Positions 27,084 to 36,614 of a DNA stretch of 64,000 nt are shown here, piece after piece. The stretch spans positions 2,108,001-2,172,000 of the forward strand of contig CAWIRC010000001.1 of assembly GCA_963838495.1 (NCBI GenBank). Direction: 5' to 3'. The notes below the pieces were generated by a model, which was given only the letters and a program-made list of their open reading frames with translations, did not search any database and had not been told where the DNA came from. The stretch is from JBEKIK01 sp963838495 (lineage in GTDB: Bacteria; Planctomycetota; Planctomycetia; Pirellulales; Thermoguttaceae). A program made the translations under genes and the position numbers. How positions within the stretch are numbered: position 1 is the first letter of the stretch; every line of letters starts with the position of its first letter.

Positions 27084-28661
27084 TTAGAAGAACAAAAACG
27101 AAGTCAGGATAAAAATAGGTATTAGGATAGCCCCGCTGTAAAGCATATAACCGAAAAAGCCGGGCATTTTCACACCTGACTTTTCGGCAATCGCCTTGAC
27201 CATGAAATTCGGCCCGTTGCCTATGTAAGTGTTCGCGCCCATGAACACGGCCCCCAGGCTGATCGCGGCCAGCAGCGGCTCGGCTACTCCGGCAACAGGC
27301 AAGGGCAAGCCGATTTTCGCGGTCAACGATTGCGCCGCGGTGAAAAAAACCACGTACGTCGGGGCATTGTCCAGCACCGACGACAATCCGCCCGTGGCCC
27401 AGAAAAAGTGCCACGGCTCGCTCAAGCCCAGGCTGGGCCCCCGAATCGCAAGAATCTGCAAGGCCGGTTGCATGGTTATGAATATGCCAAAGAACAGCAC
27501 CGCCACCTCGATCATGGCGGCATAGTTGAAATTATTCTCTTCCCTTAGCGTCCGGCTGCCCAACGCCAGCGAAAGAGCCACCAACAGCAACTGCACGATC
27601 TCGCGTAAGTATAACCAGGGATGCCAATCCGTGCCAGGTATCGTCTTGGCGGGAGCCAAAAAAGCCACCGAAACTACCACCCCTAAAAGCAAAAACGCAT
27701 TCGGCCAAACGCCGGAGATCTTAAGACGGCGCACTTCTGTCTCGTCGCGGGCGATGTCCGATGGCTCTTCGTGCGGATAGTACCAGAAGCGGTCCCAAAG
27801 GTAATAAATGGCTATTAACAGGCCGTTTACAAAAAGCCATTCTTTCCAAAGGCTTGCCGTATACAAAAAGGGAACCCCCAGCAAGTATCCTAAAAACAGG
27901 GGCGGATCGCCCAAGGGCAAAAGACATCCCCCGCAATTGCATACCACAAAGATGAAAAAAATAACCGTGTGAACAACGTGCTTGCGCTCGGAGTTGGTCT
28001 CCAGCAAGGGCCGAATCAAAACCATGGCCGCGCCCGTGGTGCCGATCAGGCTAGCCAGCGCCCCGCCGATGAGCAAGAACATGGCATTGGTAAAAGGGTG
28101 GGCGCGAAGATCGCCCGTAATGCGAATGCCCCCGCTAATCACATAAAGACTGAACAACAAAATGATAAAAGGTACGTACTCCTTGAGCATCGCATTGGCA
28201 AGGACTTCCCACGTTAAGCCATAATTGGCCCCTGACACCCCGGGCATTGCCACGTGGTGGGCCGGCCAATGGGCCTCGATCGGTTGATTGTGTATCCAAA
28301 GGTAATATCCCAATGTGATCGCCCCTAAAACCGCCGCCACATAAAAACGATGCAAGTTGCTCTCCCACCAGTGCGTGGCGCCGGGCAACAGGGGAAATAT
28401 TGCTATCACGCCTAATATCAACACAAAGGGCAGCACCATCCACAACGGCGGGGGAACATGGCTCTCAACTTCAGCGGGTTGCTCTACCGTTGTCCCGGAG
28501 GCTGCTGATGCTCCGGACGGATTGTGTTGGCCGGCTACTATCGCCACAGTCGCTTGCTGGGGAAGGCTTAAACTCAACGCCAGCAGGTAAATGGCTACCA
28601 AAATGCCAACGCCGAAAAGCACATATTTGCTCGACTTTGCGGAAGAATCATCTTCGCTCAT
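27084..28661 (-). CDS. Na+/H+ antiporter-like (ion transporter superfamily)
   Basis: 525 residues, about 13 helices, of the CitMHS/NhaD-type ion-transporter superfamily. Family-like stretches are LIGGALASLIGTTGAAMVLIRPLL near the middle, CNCGGCLLPLGDPPLFLGYL, and LSSVLDNAPTYVVFF with a second half IGNGPNFMVKAIAEKSG. An N-terminal helix and a Ser/Ala/Glu linker (35-70) precede the core. Probably exports Na+ in exchange for protons; anion transport is the alternative. The gene is monocistronic, 88 bases from the RNase D start. Confidence 0.8.
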   Translation of the reverse strand: MSEDDSSAKSSKYVLFGVGILVAIYLLALSLSLPQQATVAIVAGQHNPSGASAASGTTVEQPAEVESHVPPPLWMVLPFVLILGVIAIFPLLPGATHWWESNLHRFYVAAVLGAITLGYYLWIHNQPIEAHWPAHHVAMPGVSGANYGLTWEVLANAMLKEYVPFIILLFSLYVISGGIRITGDLRAHPFTNAMFLLIGGALASLIGTTGAAMVLIRPLLETNSERKHVVHTVIFFIFVVCNCGGCLLPLGDPPLFLGYLLGVPFLYTASLWKEWLFVNGLLIAIYYLWDRFWYYPHEEPSDIARDETEVRRLKISGVWPNAFLLLGVVVSVAFLAPAKTIPGTDWHPWLYLREIVQLLLVALSLALGSRTLREENNFNYAAMIEVAVLFFGIFITMQPALQILAIRGPSLGLSEPWHFFWATGGLSSVLDNAPTYVVFFTAAQSLTAKIGLPLPVAGVAEPLLAAISLGAVFMGANTYIGNGPNFMVKAIAEKSGVKMPGFFGYMLYSGAILIPIFILTSFLFF

Positions 28662-29041
28662 TTGATTCTCTGCGAACCCCGAAGTGTATTATCAAAAAGT
28701 AGCAAAACATGTTTAAATTACTAATCTCAAACAATTAACACTATGATATTAAAAAGACTTATGCATGCAATCTAAGGAAGGTTTTTCTGAAACTTCCACC
28801 CTCTCTACATTTCCTAGTTTTTCCATCCAATCAGAATATCCGCAAGCAACACAATATAAAGTGTTAAAACAGGAAATGTAAACGAGAATTACTTGACATT
28901 TTAGATTATTTTGTAATACTAACTATCCTTCACGTACTTTTTACATCTTTTTCTTTTTAAAAACTAGGAGAAGCACGATTTATTCCCGTTCGGTATAGAA
29001 CTAGTCTGGAAGTTTTATTTTTTCGGGGAAGGAGCTTGATC
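28662..29041. other. AT-rich spacer with possible promoter
   Basis: 380 bases between the divergent antiporter and small-protein genes. TTGACA at 28893-28898 followed by TAATAC at 28914 is a weak promoter candidate for the plus-strand gene, with a short spacer. No open frame or repeat seen. Confidence 0.4.
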
Positions 29042-29261
29042 GTGCCGAAATCGATATTGGAGGCGATAAAACTGGGGCTCTGGGATTTCGAACCGCTGGA
29101 GGCTGATCCCATGCAGTACGATGCTGCTGACGCCATGCCGGGCACAAAGGAAAAACTGCTCGTTATGGCCGAGCGCAGTGCGCCTGGGTTTGCCGATCTG
29201 GCACGAAGCTGATCGAGAGGATGCTGACGCCCCTTCACCGCCACTAAGGAATTTGGAATAA
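29042..29261 (+). CDS. Small planctomycete-type protein, frameshifted
   Basis: About 72 residues. AAGGAG at about 29028-29033 precedes a GTG start at 29042. The protein begins VPKSILEAIKLGLWDFEP, then YDAADAMPGTKEKLLVMAER. At about 29172 one extra base breaks the frame; without it the text runs ERVRLGLPIWHEADREDAD and stops at 29261. I recall this ILEAIKxGxWDFEP...DAMPGT...RxGLPxWH pattern from many planctomycete genomes, where it is annotated hypothetical. The conserved Trp and His suggest a binding role, but no function is known to me. Confidence 0.65.
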
Positions 29262-29591
29262 TTCCGTCTTAATCTTGTGACGGCTTTTTCGACCTCCAGT
29301 TTCACCGGAGGGAGGGGTAATAATATATCCCCATAAAATCGCATAATTGATATTAAATAGGCATTTTGCCGTCATCCTCACCCTCTCCCCTAAAAAACCT
29401 TCTTACCGGAAGGCCTTAAATCCCCAATATTACCATAAATCAACGTTGACCTATTCCAATTAGAATGGCACTCTATAGGGGCCGTTATTGACCCAAAGTG
29501 CACGGCAAATTGCGGCTGGATCGCAATATCCCCACAAAATGGCCATATAAAAAAGCGCCATATTCGAGCTATCGCGACAAGGAGGTTTTCG
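29262..29591. other. Spacer with repeat remnant
   Basis: 330 bases. CATCCTCACCCTCTCCCC at 29374-29392 is one arm of the core hairpin of the MITE-like repeats, without its partner. No gene seen. The strong ribosome site of the next gene is at its end. Confidence 0.45.
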
Positions 29592-31971
29592 ATGTCGATT
29601 CTCATGACGATATTAAGTTTTGCCATAATCAGCCAGATTTCTGCCGAACAGACGCAAACAGAGGCTGCGATCGAGCCGGTTGAACAAGCGGCGCCGGCTG
29701 AAAATAACCGTCCAACCGCCGATATTTTTTCCCAGCCCGCTCAACAGGCAAATTCCACAATCCAGTCGGCGGCACAAACCGAAATACCCGATGCCCCCAA
29801 ATCGTCAATATCGATCACAGCCGGCGAAAAGACATCGATCCCACCAAGCGTGCCGGCCTCATCGCGAATTCACCCGCCGGAGTTGATAGCCCAAGCGCTT
29901 ACGCTGCCTGCGGAAAGCAGCATTACCGGGCAGCCGTTGCCGCTGGTGCAAGCCCTCTCGGTCTCGGCCGATCGGCGTCAACAATTTGCCATTACCCGCG
30001 CTTATTGGCAGACTGTCGAGGCAGTGGCGAAATATCATTACTGCCTGGAGCACGCCGATCAGCTCGGCCGGGTGCGATCCCGGCCCGGCGACGAGGCGTC
30101 GCTCGATGCGGAACGCGCGGCGGCATCGGCCATGCTAAGGGAAGCGGAATTGGCGGCCGGTTCGGCCCAATACGAGTTGGCAGGGCTAATGCAACTTCCA
30201 GCCGATCAACCGCTGCCTTTGCCCGCCGACCGACCACACGTCGGCGCTTACCGCACCAATTTCCAGGAGCTTTTCGCCGCCCGCCCCGCCCCGGATCGAG
30301 CCAGGCTCATCGACCGCACTTTGCCCATCCGCCGCACCGGGATCGACCAGCGGGCAATCGCCGTCCAAGCGGCCCAGGACGCCTTGACTGCGGCAACCGA
30401 GGCTTGCGAGCGCAGGCAAGGCAACCTGGGAAATTTGATTTCCACGAGCGGCCAATTGCTCCATCAACAATGGACGTTCATCGAAACGGTCTGCCGTTAC
30501 AATCAAGACATCGCCGAATATGCCATGACCGTGGCGGCCCCCAATGCAACACCCCAGGTATTGGTCGGCTTTATGATCATTAACCCGCAGAATACCGCTC
30601 AGACCTTGATTCCAGAAGTGGAAGGCGGCGTGCGTCAGGCCGGACTAAACGAACCGGCGTCCATTCAGCCCACATGGAATGGAAACAACCAGCCCACTTT
30701 GGCCCCGCGAAACGTCCCCGGGGCGACTCCCATTCCCACAGTTCCGCCCGGCGCAATGGGGGGCATCAGTTTCGCCCACGAAAACCGAGCCGACTTTAGC
30801 CCCGCAGCGGGACGCCGCAACGCCAAGCGGAAAACAAGGGCCGACGCCGGCCCCGCCGCGCAAATTATCGACTGTAGGGGCGAAAAACGAACCCACCCTG
30901 GCCCCGCCGCGTGAACAACCAAAACCTATTGATGGCCAAAAACCGAAGGCCGGTGTACAACCCGATCCGGATCACCCCCAGCCAGAAGCTAAGCCGAAAA
31001 CCGACCAGGATAATTCTCAACCGGCTTCCCAGGACGAGGAACCGGCAAAAATCCGCTACTCCGTGGGCGATCCGTTTTCACGGCGCGTGCAAACAACCGA
31101 CAAACCGGTTTCATCAGACACCGGCCCTTCCACCGCCCTTTATCCGGCCTTGGTCGAAAGTACTCCTTCGGAAAGGGCGAAAGAACTCACACTGGCCCTG
31201 CATTGGGATCGCTCCCTGCCCGAGGGCGCGGGCAGATCCACTACGCTCGAAGAGTGCTTGTCGCAGCAGACGGGCATGACCGGGCCGGCCGGCATCAGCC
31301 CCCGCAAACAGGCCGGCGCCACCGACAGCGAGCGCCGTGCCGCGGTCGATGCCTTTTGGCTCGCCCGGCAACGAGCCGCCGAATATCAAACCCTGGCCCA
31401 AGAGATCGAGTTCTTGGACAACCTCGTGCCGCTGGTCCTCGAGCAGAGGTCCGGGCCGGAAGGCGCCGCGGCCATGCTTTATTTACGCGCGGCCCGGCAA
31501 CAGGCCAAGGCCGATCTTCGCGAAGCCCAAGCCGCCTTGATCGAGGCCCAATTCGATCTTGCCCTCCGCACGCAAACAGCCGCAGAAGCACTTTGGCCCC
31601 TGCCGTCCACTCCGCCCCACGCCGGCCAATACTCGCTGAATTTGGATGCCCAGCCGCGCACGCTCATCCAGTCCTGGCCCATGCGGCGCCTGGCGGCCGC
31701 CATCCCCACTTATACCACAAGCCTTGAGGAACACGCCGCCTCGGTGGTCGCGGCCGACGCCGCCCGGGCACAATCTATCGAAAAATACGCCGCGGGCAAT
31801 CTGCCGGTCGAACGGGTCCTGGAAGATGTCAACCGTCAGACCGAACAAACCTTCGACTTCCTGCAAACCCTGACCGACTACAATCGCTCCATCGCCCAGT
31901 ACGCCCTGGCCGTGCTGCCCCCCGACGCCCAGCCCACCAGAATCGCCGCCGCCCTGGTGGTGTCGCAGTAA
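29592..31971 (+). CDS. TolC-like secreted protein with duplicated domain, frameshifted
   Basis: About 790 residues; AAGGAGG seven bases before the ATG. A short signal peptide (ILMTILSFAIISQISA) is followed by a Gln/Pro/Ala-rich region. Two long helical domains are homologous: each has an Ala-rich coiled coil and ends in a matching motif, YNQDIAEYAMTVAAP in the first and YNRSIAQYALAVLPP in the second. The linker between them is Pro-rich with repeats of TLAPxR (EPTLAPQR, GPTPAPPR, EPTLAPPR). The coiled-coil pattern resembles outer-membrane efflux (TolC) helices, but no beta-barrel strands are evident. An extra G in the G6 run near 30755 breaks the frame in the linker. Function unknown. Confidence 0.65.
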
Positions 31972-32028
31972 AGCAATATATGATGAGGAACAGACGTTTA
32001 TCGGGTTTCAGGTAATATGCATGTCATT

Positions 32029-32056
32029 AAGCCCACGGGTTGCAACCCGTGGGCTT
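32029..32056. repeat. AAGCCCACGGGTTGC palindrome, copy 1
   Basis: AAGCCCACGGGTTGCAACCC followed by GTGGGCTT, a perfect 28-base palindrome. An identical copy is at 42149-42176. Both lie in gene-free spacers downstream of coding regions. Confidence 0.85.
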
Positions 32057-32095
32057 GTCTTGATTAATCTCCCGCAATACGACATTCTTTTCCTA

Positions 32096-32217
32096 AGAGC
32101 TTATCCCAAAAGTCCCCTCTCCCTTTGGGAGAGGGTTAGGGTGAGGGCTAAATTGCTGATAATATATTGTTGTAACCTTTTGTCAGCATTGTATTTTTAT
32201 GTCTTAGGATAAGCTTT
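32096..32217. repeat. MITE-like repeat, family A copy 2
   Basis: 122 bases, left end AGAGCTTATCCCAAAA, right end TAGGATAAGCTTT. The core hairpin has a short loop, CCCTCTCCCTTTGGGAGAGG, without the inner AACCTTCGGTCGG module present in copies 1 and 3. A CCTGAACCCTGAACCCTGAA phrase repeat follows at 32239-32260, just before dus. Confidence 0.8.
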
Positions 32218-32264
32218 AAGTGTCGATTAACTGATATCCTGAACCCTGAACCCTGAACCCTTTT

Positions 32265-33263
32265 GTGGTTACTCCCCTGCGAATTGGGCCGCTTACGATT
32301 GATCCGCCGCTGCTCTCGGCGCCGATGGCGGGATTTTCAAACTATGCTTTCCGGCAAATTGTCCGCCGCCTGGGCGGGGCTGGGCTGCTATGCACCGAGA
32401 TGGTCAGCGCAAGGAGCTTTATACACATTGACGCCCGAAACGACCTGCCCGACCGGCTCTGGGGCGTAAGAGACGAACCCCGGCCCTTGGCAGTCCAAAT
32501 CTGGGATAACGATCGCTCGGCGCTGGCGGAAGTCGGCAGCCGTCTGGCCAAAGAATTCCAGGTAAGCGTAGTGGATATAAACTTCGGCTGCCCCAGCAGC
32601 GACGTGGCCGAAAAGGCCCAAAGCGGTTCGTATTTGTTGCACTATCCGGACAAGGTCGGCGAACTTGTGGCCTGGGTAGCCCAGGCCTGCAAACCCGTGC
32701 CCGTGACCGCGAAAATCCGCCTGGGATGCACCCCCGACACGATCAATGCCATCGACGTGGCCCAGGCGGTGGAAGCCGCCGGCGGGGCGGCAATCACCGT
32801 GCACGGCCGCACCGCCGCCGACATGTTCCGCGGCCGGGCCGATTGGGATCAAATAGCCAAAATCAAGCCCCATCTAAAACAAATCCCGCTTATCGGCAAC
32901 GGAGACCTGAAATCGCCTCAAGAAGCCGTCGAGGCCTTTAGCCGTTATGGCGTGGATGGAATCATGATCGGCCGGGCAGGATTGACAAAACCTTGGATTT
33001 TCCGCCAGGTTCAAGCAGCCTTGGCCGGTGAGCCGATCCCGCCCGATCCCGCTTGCGAAGAAGAGCGGCAAATCATATCAGACCACTATCGGCTGGTGCT
33101 GGAACAATTTGGCCAGGAAAAGGGTACGCTCCTCATGCGCTCCTTGGCATGTCGCTACGCCCGAGGCCGGCCGGGCGTAAGGGCCTTCCGCGATCATCTC
33201 GCCAGGGTGCAAACGACTGAGGAGTTTTACGACATGGTGGAAAAATATTTTCCTGGGCGATAA
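32265..33263 (+). CDS. dus: tRNA-dihydrouridine synthase
   Basis: A 332-residue FMN enzyme that reduces uridines in the tRNA D-loop. The TIM barrel shows SAPMAGFSNYAFRQIVRRLGG, the catalytic Cys in INFGCPS, KIRLGC, ITVHGRTAADMFRG and the FMN-phosphate motif GNGDLKSPQEA with DGIMIGRAGLTKPWIF. It starts at GTG 32265; no Shine-Dalgarno sequence is visible because a CCCTGAA phrase repeat lies upstream, so the start is approximate. Which position it modifies cannot be told. Confidence 0.93.
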   Translation: MVTPLRIGPLTIDPPLLSAPMAGFSNYAFRQIVRRLGGAGLLCTEMVSARSFIHIDARNDLPDRLWGVRDEPRPLAVQIWDNDRSALAEVGSRLAKEFQVSVVDINFGCPSSDVAEKAQSGSYLLHYPDKVGELVAWVAQACKPVPVTAKIRLGCTPDTINAIDVAQAVEAAGGAAITVHGRTAADMFRGRADWDQIAKIKPHLKQIPLIGNGDLKSPQEAVEAFSRYGVDGIMIGRAGLTKPWIFRQVQAALAGEPIPPDPACEEERQIISDHYRLVLEQFGQEKGTLLMRSLACRYARGRPGVRAFRDHLARVQTTEEFYDMVEKYFPGR

Positions 33264-33559
33264 ACGGATAAATGCGGAAATGGTTGTTAATTTGTAGCGC
33301 TCTAAAGGCCGTTCTTGGCGGAATCGCAATTAAGTCGATGGGACGCGAAGAAACCGCGCCGCTAATCTCGTAATACTGTCGTATGACGAGACGTACTAGC
33401 AAACGGTTGAGATTACGAGACAATAGCGAACACGACAACCGGCTCATAAACTGTGGGTAGCTGGTGCAATCCTTTCGACGATATTGAGTAGACGTAGTGC
33501 AAACTCGGACATCGTCGGGACACCTCCTTCCTGCGCGGTCATCCGCCCGCTGTGGCGAA
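33264..33559. other. Spacer with a possible 22-residue ORF
   Basis: Convergent spacer between dus and a methyltransferase gene. On the minus strand GGAAGGAGG (about 33522-33530) precedes an ATG at 33512 that opens a 22-codon frame (MSEFALRLLNIVERIAPATH...) ending at 33444. The strong ribosome site suggests a small protein or the start of a truncated gene. Nothing else is recognised. Confidence 0.3.
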
Positions 33560-34294
33560 TTAGTTTGCAGCTTGAAACTTTGAGATTTTTGCCAAGTAAT
33601 GTCCGTTTTCCTCTTGTAGCAGTACTTCACATTTCCAATCTGATGCCTTGGCTCGTTCCTTCAAGGTTTGTGCATCTACATGCAACCAGCCGCAGAGAGG
33701 CCCGTTCTTACCTTTAAACCCAAGTTGCAGACGGATTTCTCCAATATATCGCCCAGATCGTCTATTCGCTTCCTGATAAGCTAGGTGACGCAAATTGTCC
33801 GTAATGCGCACATCCGTGGAGTCCAATAACACTTGGCCTTTATCCGATAGTAATCCACGCGTATGAGACAGGAACCGATCCAATCCAGCGATGGTTTCGA
33901 CCATGCCAATCCCGTGACCCAACATCAAGATAATGTCAAACAATCCGCCATGGTAATCGAAGATATCCCCACAATGCACGTGTTTCACATTCCGGCGAGA
34001 CATGATTGCCGCGGCCTGGGGACTGATATCGATAGCGGTCACTAACAGCCCCTTCTGCTGGAGAACGAGACTATGAAGGCCGGTTCCAGCCCCTACATCC
34101 AAGACATGGCCTGTGCATAGATTAATCGCTGCTGTTTCGATCTCCGTGAATTCTGACGGATCACGGAAAAAGTGACTGACCCGTAAAGTGTCTGCTAGAC
34201 CATCGTCTCTGCGCATGACCAGTTCTGCATAGCAATCGCCTTGGAAATAGGCGAGCAAAGCCGATCCTAGGGGCTCCATTGCTTTTGGGTCCAT
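33560..34294 (-). CDS. Class I SAM-dependent methyltransferase
   Basis: 244 residues with a clear Rossmann motif: HVLDVGAGTGLHSLVLQQKG at about 65-84, then VTAIDISPQAAAIM (acidic residue binding the ribose) and HCGDIFDY. After the core, LMLGHGIGMVETIAGLDRFL and QVLLDSTDVR fit the family. A C-terminal strand-rich part may bind the substrate, which cannot be predicted. Neighbours give no hint. Start 34294 has a second Met at residue 6 as an alternative. Confidence 0.82.
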   Translation of the reverse strand: MDPKAMEPLGSALLAYFQGDCYAELVMRRDDGLADTLRVSHFFRDPSEFTEIETAAINLCTGHVLDVGAGTGLHSLVLQQKGLLVTAIDISPQAAAIMSRRNVKHVHCGDIFDYHGGLFDIILMLGHGIGMVETIAGLDRFLSHTRGLLSDKGQVLLDSTDVRITDNLRHLAYQEANRRSGRYIGEIRLQLGFKGKNGPLCGWLHVDAQTLKERAKASDWKCEVLLQEENGHYLAKISKFQAAN

Positions 34295-34341
34295 TCGGAT
34301 ACCCTTTGTGCCAATAGAAATTGTTTTATATTCATTTCTGG

Positions 34342-34701
34342 TCAGGCTGATATGTGCCTTTCATGATAGTGCCTTAAAAGAGCGCTTGTTACATAAAGTG
34401 CCCCCGGGAGAGTCATGGTGAAAAAAAACACCAAAGTCATCCCTCTCGGGGCATAATTTACTGTTAGTTCGATAAGCAGACAAAACAGACACAATCCAGC
34501 AAGCGATATGATCCCTCCCGTAAGTTCCCATCGCCAACCGACAAGAATACCAATCATCATTAGATATAGTGCGAGTTGTCCAAATCCAAGAATTGGCATC
34601 CCTTCACCAATTGCAATAATCAGGATTAGCAAGACAAACAAGGTGCCCATGACTCTTGCAGTCCACCGACATACGTCTGCGAATAGTCTAGGTGTATTCA
34701 T
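34342..34701 (-). CDS. Four-helix membrane protein
   Basis: 119 residues, four helices: about 15-33 (VMGTLFVLLILIIAIGEGM), 38-58, 62-82 and 88-108. The loops are short and the C-terminus is basic with three His (LRHYHERHISA). No family recognised beyond a general small integral membrane protein. It lies 47 bases upstream of the methyltransferase gene in the same direction, so they may be co-transcribed. More AT-rich than most genes here. Confidence 0.65.
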   Translation of the reverse strand: MNTPRLFADVCRWTARVMGTLFVLLILIIAIGEGMPILGFGQLALYLMMIGILVGWRWELTGGIISLAGLCLFCLLIELTVNYAPRGMTLVFFFTMTLPGALYVTSALLRHYHERHISA

Positions 34702-35188
34702 AACGCCTTCCTCCGCTGAGAAAAAGGGGGAATTGTTGTTCTCGCCAATGATGAGGCTCTTACCGTGGCTAGATACAACGCATCAAACCTAGAATTTATT
34801 AAATGATGGTCCTATTGGTGCCAAAAAGTCGAATCAAATCATATATACCGAAATAGGTTCATTTTCCGACAGTCGTTTCACCGTACCAAATCGTTATCTG
34901 ACTCTACAGCGGCAGAGGTCTTATTTTCTCACCTCAGAAATCAGCACCTGGAAAAAATGTTCCGAGAGGTAAGTAGAACGGCATAAGAAATTGGGTGCCA
35001 CTGCTGGCTTGCCAGCAGTGTAGAATTGCCAAAAAAACAGCGGCACTGCTTGCAAACAAGCAGTGACATACAGCATAAGTTCTTATTCGTTCCCACTTAG
35101 TTTATGGGTATACCAGTCTCATTCGCGCCATGAGTGGGCACGCTACCATGAAACGCAAGCGGTTTTTCCAGTTCCTAGCCGCCGGCCC
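34702..35188. repeat. Gene-free spacer with two CACTGCT hairpins
   Basis: About 490 bases with no gene. Two related hairpins stand 23 bases apart: CACTGCTGGC-TT-GCCAGCAGTG (34999-35020) and CACTGCTTG-CAAA-CAAGCAGTG (35044-35065). Both are followed by similar flanks. Such ACTGCTGGC hairpins are frequent in planctomycete spacers. The rest is AT-rich with no clear signal. Confidence 0.7.
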
Positions 35189-35629
35189 TTAACTTTTCGC
35201 CCCTCTTTTCAAGACCAACACGGGGCAGTGGGCCAGGCGCACCACCTTTTCTGCCACCGAACCGAGCAGTAGCCGCGTCAGCCCGGTCTGGCCGTGGCTG
35301 GAAAGAGCGATTAAATCGGCCTGTACCTCTTGGGCGTAATCAACGATGCGATGACCGGCGTCGCCGAAACGAATGGCAACCTGAAAATCCCCCGCCGATC
35401 GATGGGTGAGTTTTTTTCGCAAGGCCGCCTCGGCATGTTCGGCACGGCTTCCGTCGTCGATCATTTCCCATATCACGCCCGGATCGTTTGGGGTAATGAT
35501 GGGCAATACGTGGATCAAATGCAAATGGCTGGCGTTGTCAATCAATTCTTCCGCAGTATCCAGGGCCAAAAACGAATCGTCAGAAAAATCTATGGGAACA
35601 ACGATTGTTTTGCGTGGCAGCCAGCTCAT
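35189..35629 (-). CDS. Universal stress protein
   Basis: A 146-residue UspA-domain protein. It begins MSWLPRKTIVVPIDFSDDS; the ATP-binding motif is SSHGQTGLTRLLLGSVAEKV near the C-terminus (G-xx-G-x9-G-S), so it is probably an ATP-binding type. A longer reading starts at 35650 but adds only seven non-conserved residues. Likely role: stress survival, by analogy. It lies divergent to the suf locus. Confidence 0.9.
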   Translation of the reverse strand: MSWLPRKTIVVPIDFSDDSFLALDTAEELIDNASHLHLIHVLPIITPNDPGVIWEMIDDGSRAEHAEAALRKKLTHRSAGDFQVAIRFGDAGHRIVDYAQEVQADLIALSSHGQTGLTRLLLGSVAEKVVRLAHCPVLVLKRGAKS

Positions 35630-35925
35630 AAAACCCTCTAAGATCATCATGAAAAAGGAATTGCACGCGGCAAAATAAGTATAAGGTCATAGATTTTTTG
35701 TACAAATGCTAAAAACGCTGACTCTTTCAAACTGTCTCATCCGGATTTTTTGCATGATTTTCCAGATTATCTATTGTTAAATATCATAAGTACATATATA
35801 TCAAGCAGTTACGATATCAAGACAAGTTCTTATACACATTTTTAACAATTTATATTGATAAAAATGCAAATTATGTTAATAATTGATAGTGTGAGCAGAT
35901 CATTACCTATTAAAGGGGAATAAAC

Positions 35926-36543
35926 ATGAGCATTCAATCTCCGTCATCCGATCCCGAGTTTCTGGATTTGCTGCGCACGACCGGGCCTTTGAGCGTAGCC
36001 GAACTGGCCGATGCCATGGAAGTCACGCCCACTGCCGTACGCCAGCGCCTAACCCGCCTAATGAGCCGGGAAATCATCCAGCGCGAGGCATTGCGCAACG
36101 GTCGCGGCCGGCCCAAGCATCGTTACTGGTTGACAGATAAAGGGATGCGCATGACCGGCTCGAATTTTACCGATCTGGCCATGGTGTTATGGAAGGAAGT
36201 TCGTTCGCTAGAAGATCCTGAAATCCGCCGGGATATGTTGCGGCGGATAGCCCAGGCCTTAGCTAGCGGTTATGCCAATCAGATACAGGGGAATACTCCG
36301 GCCGAGCGGTTGCATTCTGTAGCCGAAATATTGGCTCAACGCAGGATCCCCACCACCGTGGACGACACCTCGCCTAATCCCTCGATAACCGCACATGCTT
36401 GTCCGTACCAGGCCCTGGCCGAGCAGGACCACAGCGTTTGCACGATGGAGCGGATGTTGATCTCGGAATTGGTCGGTCAAGACGTAAAACTCACAAAATG
36501 CCGCCAAGAGGGGGATGAGCAGTGCCGGTTCCAAGTCGGTTAG
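35926..36543 (+). CDS. sufR: SufR-like Fe-S transcriptional regulator
   Basis: 205 residues. The winged helix-turn-helix is at about 10-75 (LSVAELADAMEVTPTAVRQRLTRLMSRE). The C-terminal domain has four Cys, C159, C172, C192 and C200, in the spacing expected of SufR-like [4Fe-4S] sensors (ACPY...SVCTMERML...KCRQEGDEQCRF). Known SufR proteins repress suf genes when they carry a cluster. Here it stands first in the suf locus, so autoregulation and Fe-S-responsive control of the operon is the likely role. Strong ribosome site AAAGGGGAA upstream. The AT-rich 35630-35925 spacer must hold its promoter. Confidence 0.88.
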   Translation: MSIQSPSSDPEFLDLLRTTGPLSVAELADAMEVTPTAVRQRLTRLMSREIIQREALRNGRGRPKHRYWLTDKGMRMTGSNFTDLAMVLWKEVRSLEDPEIRRDMLRRIAQALASGYANQIQGNTPAERLHSVAEILAQRRIPTTVDDTSPNPSITAHACPYQALAEQDHSVCTMERMLISELVGQDVKLTKCRQEGDEQCRFQVG

Positions 36544-36614
36544 TAAATCGGTATACTGATCGATTTGGACGGTTTTGCTTTGGAATATAGGCCCTTTTTC
36601 TCGTGAGCAGTTAA

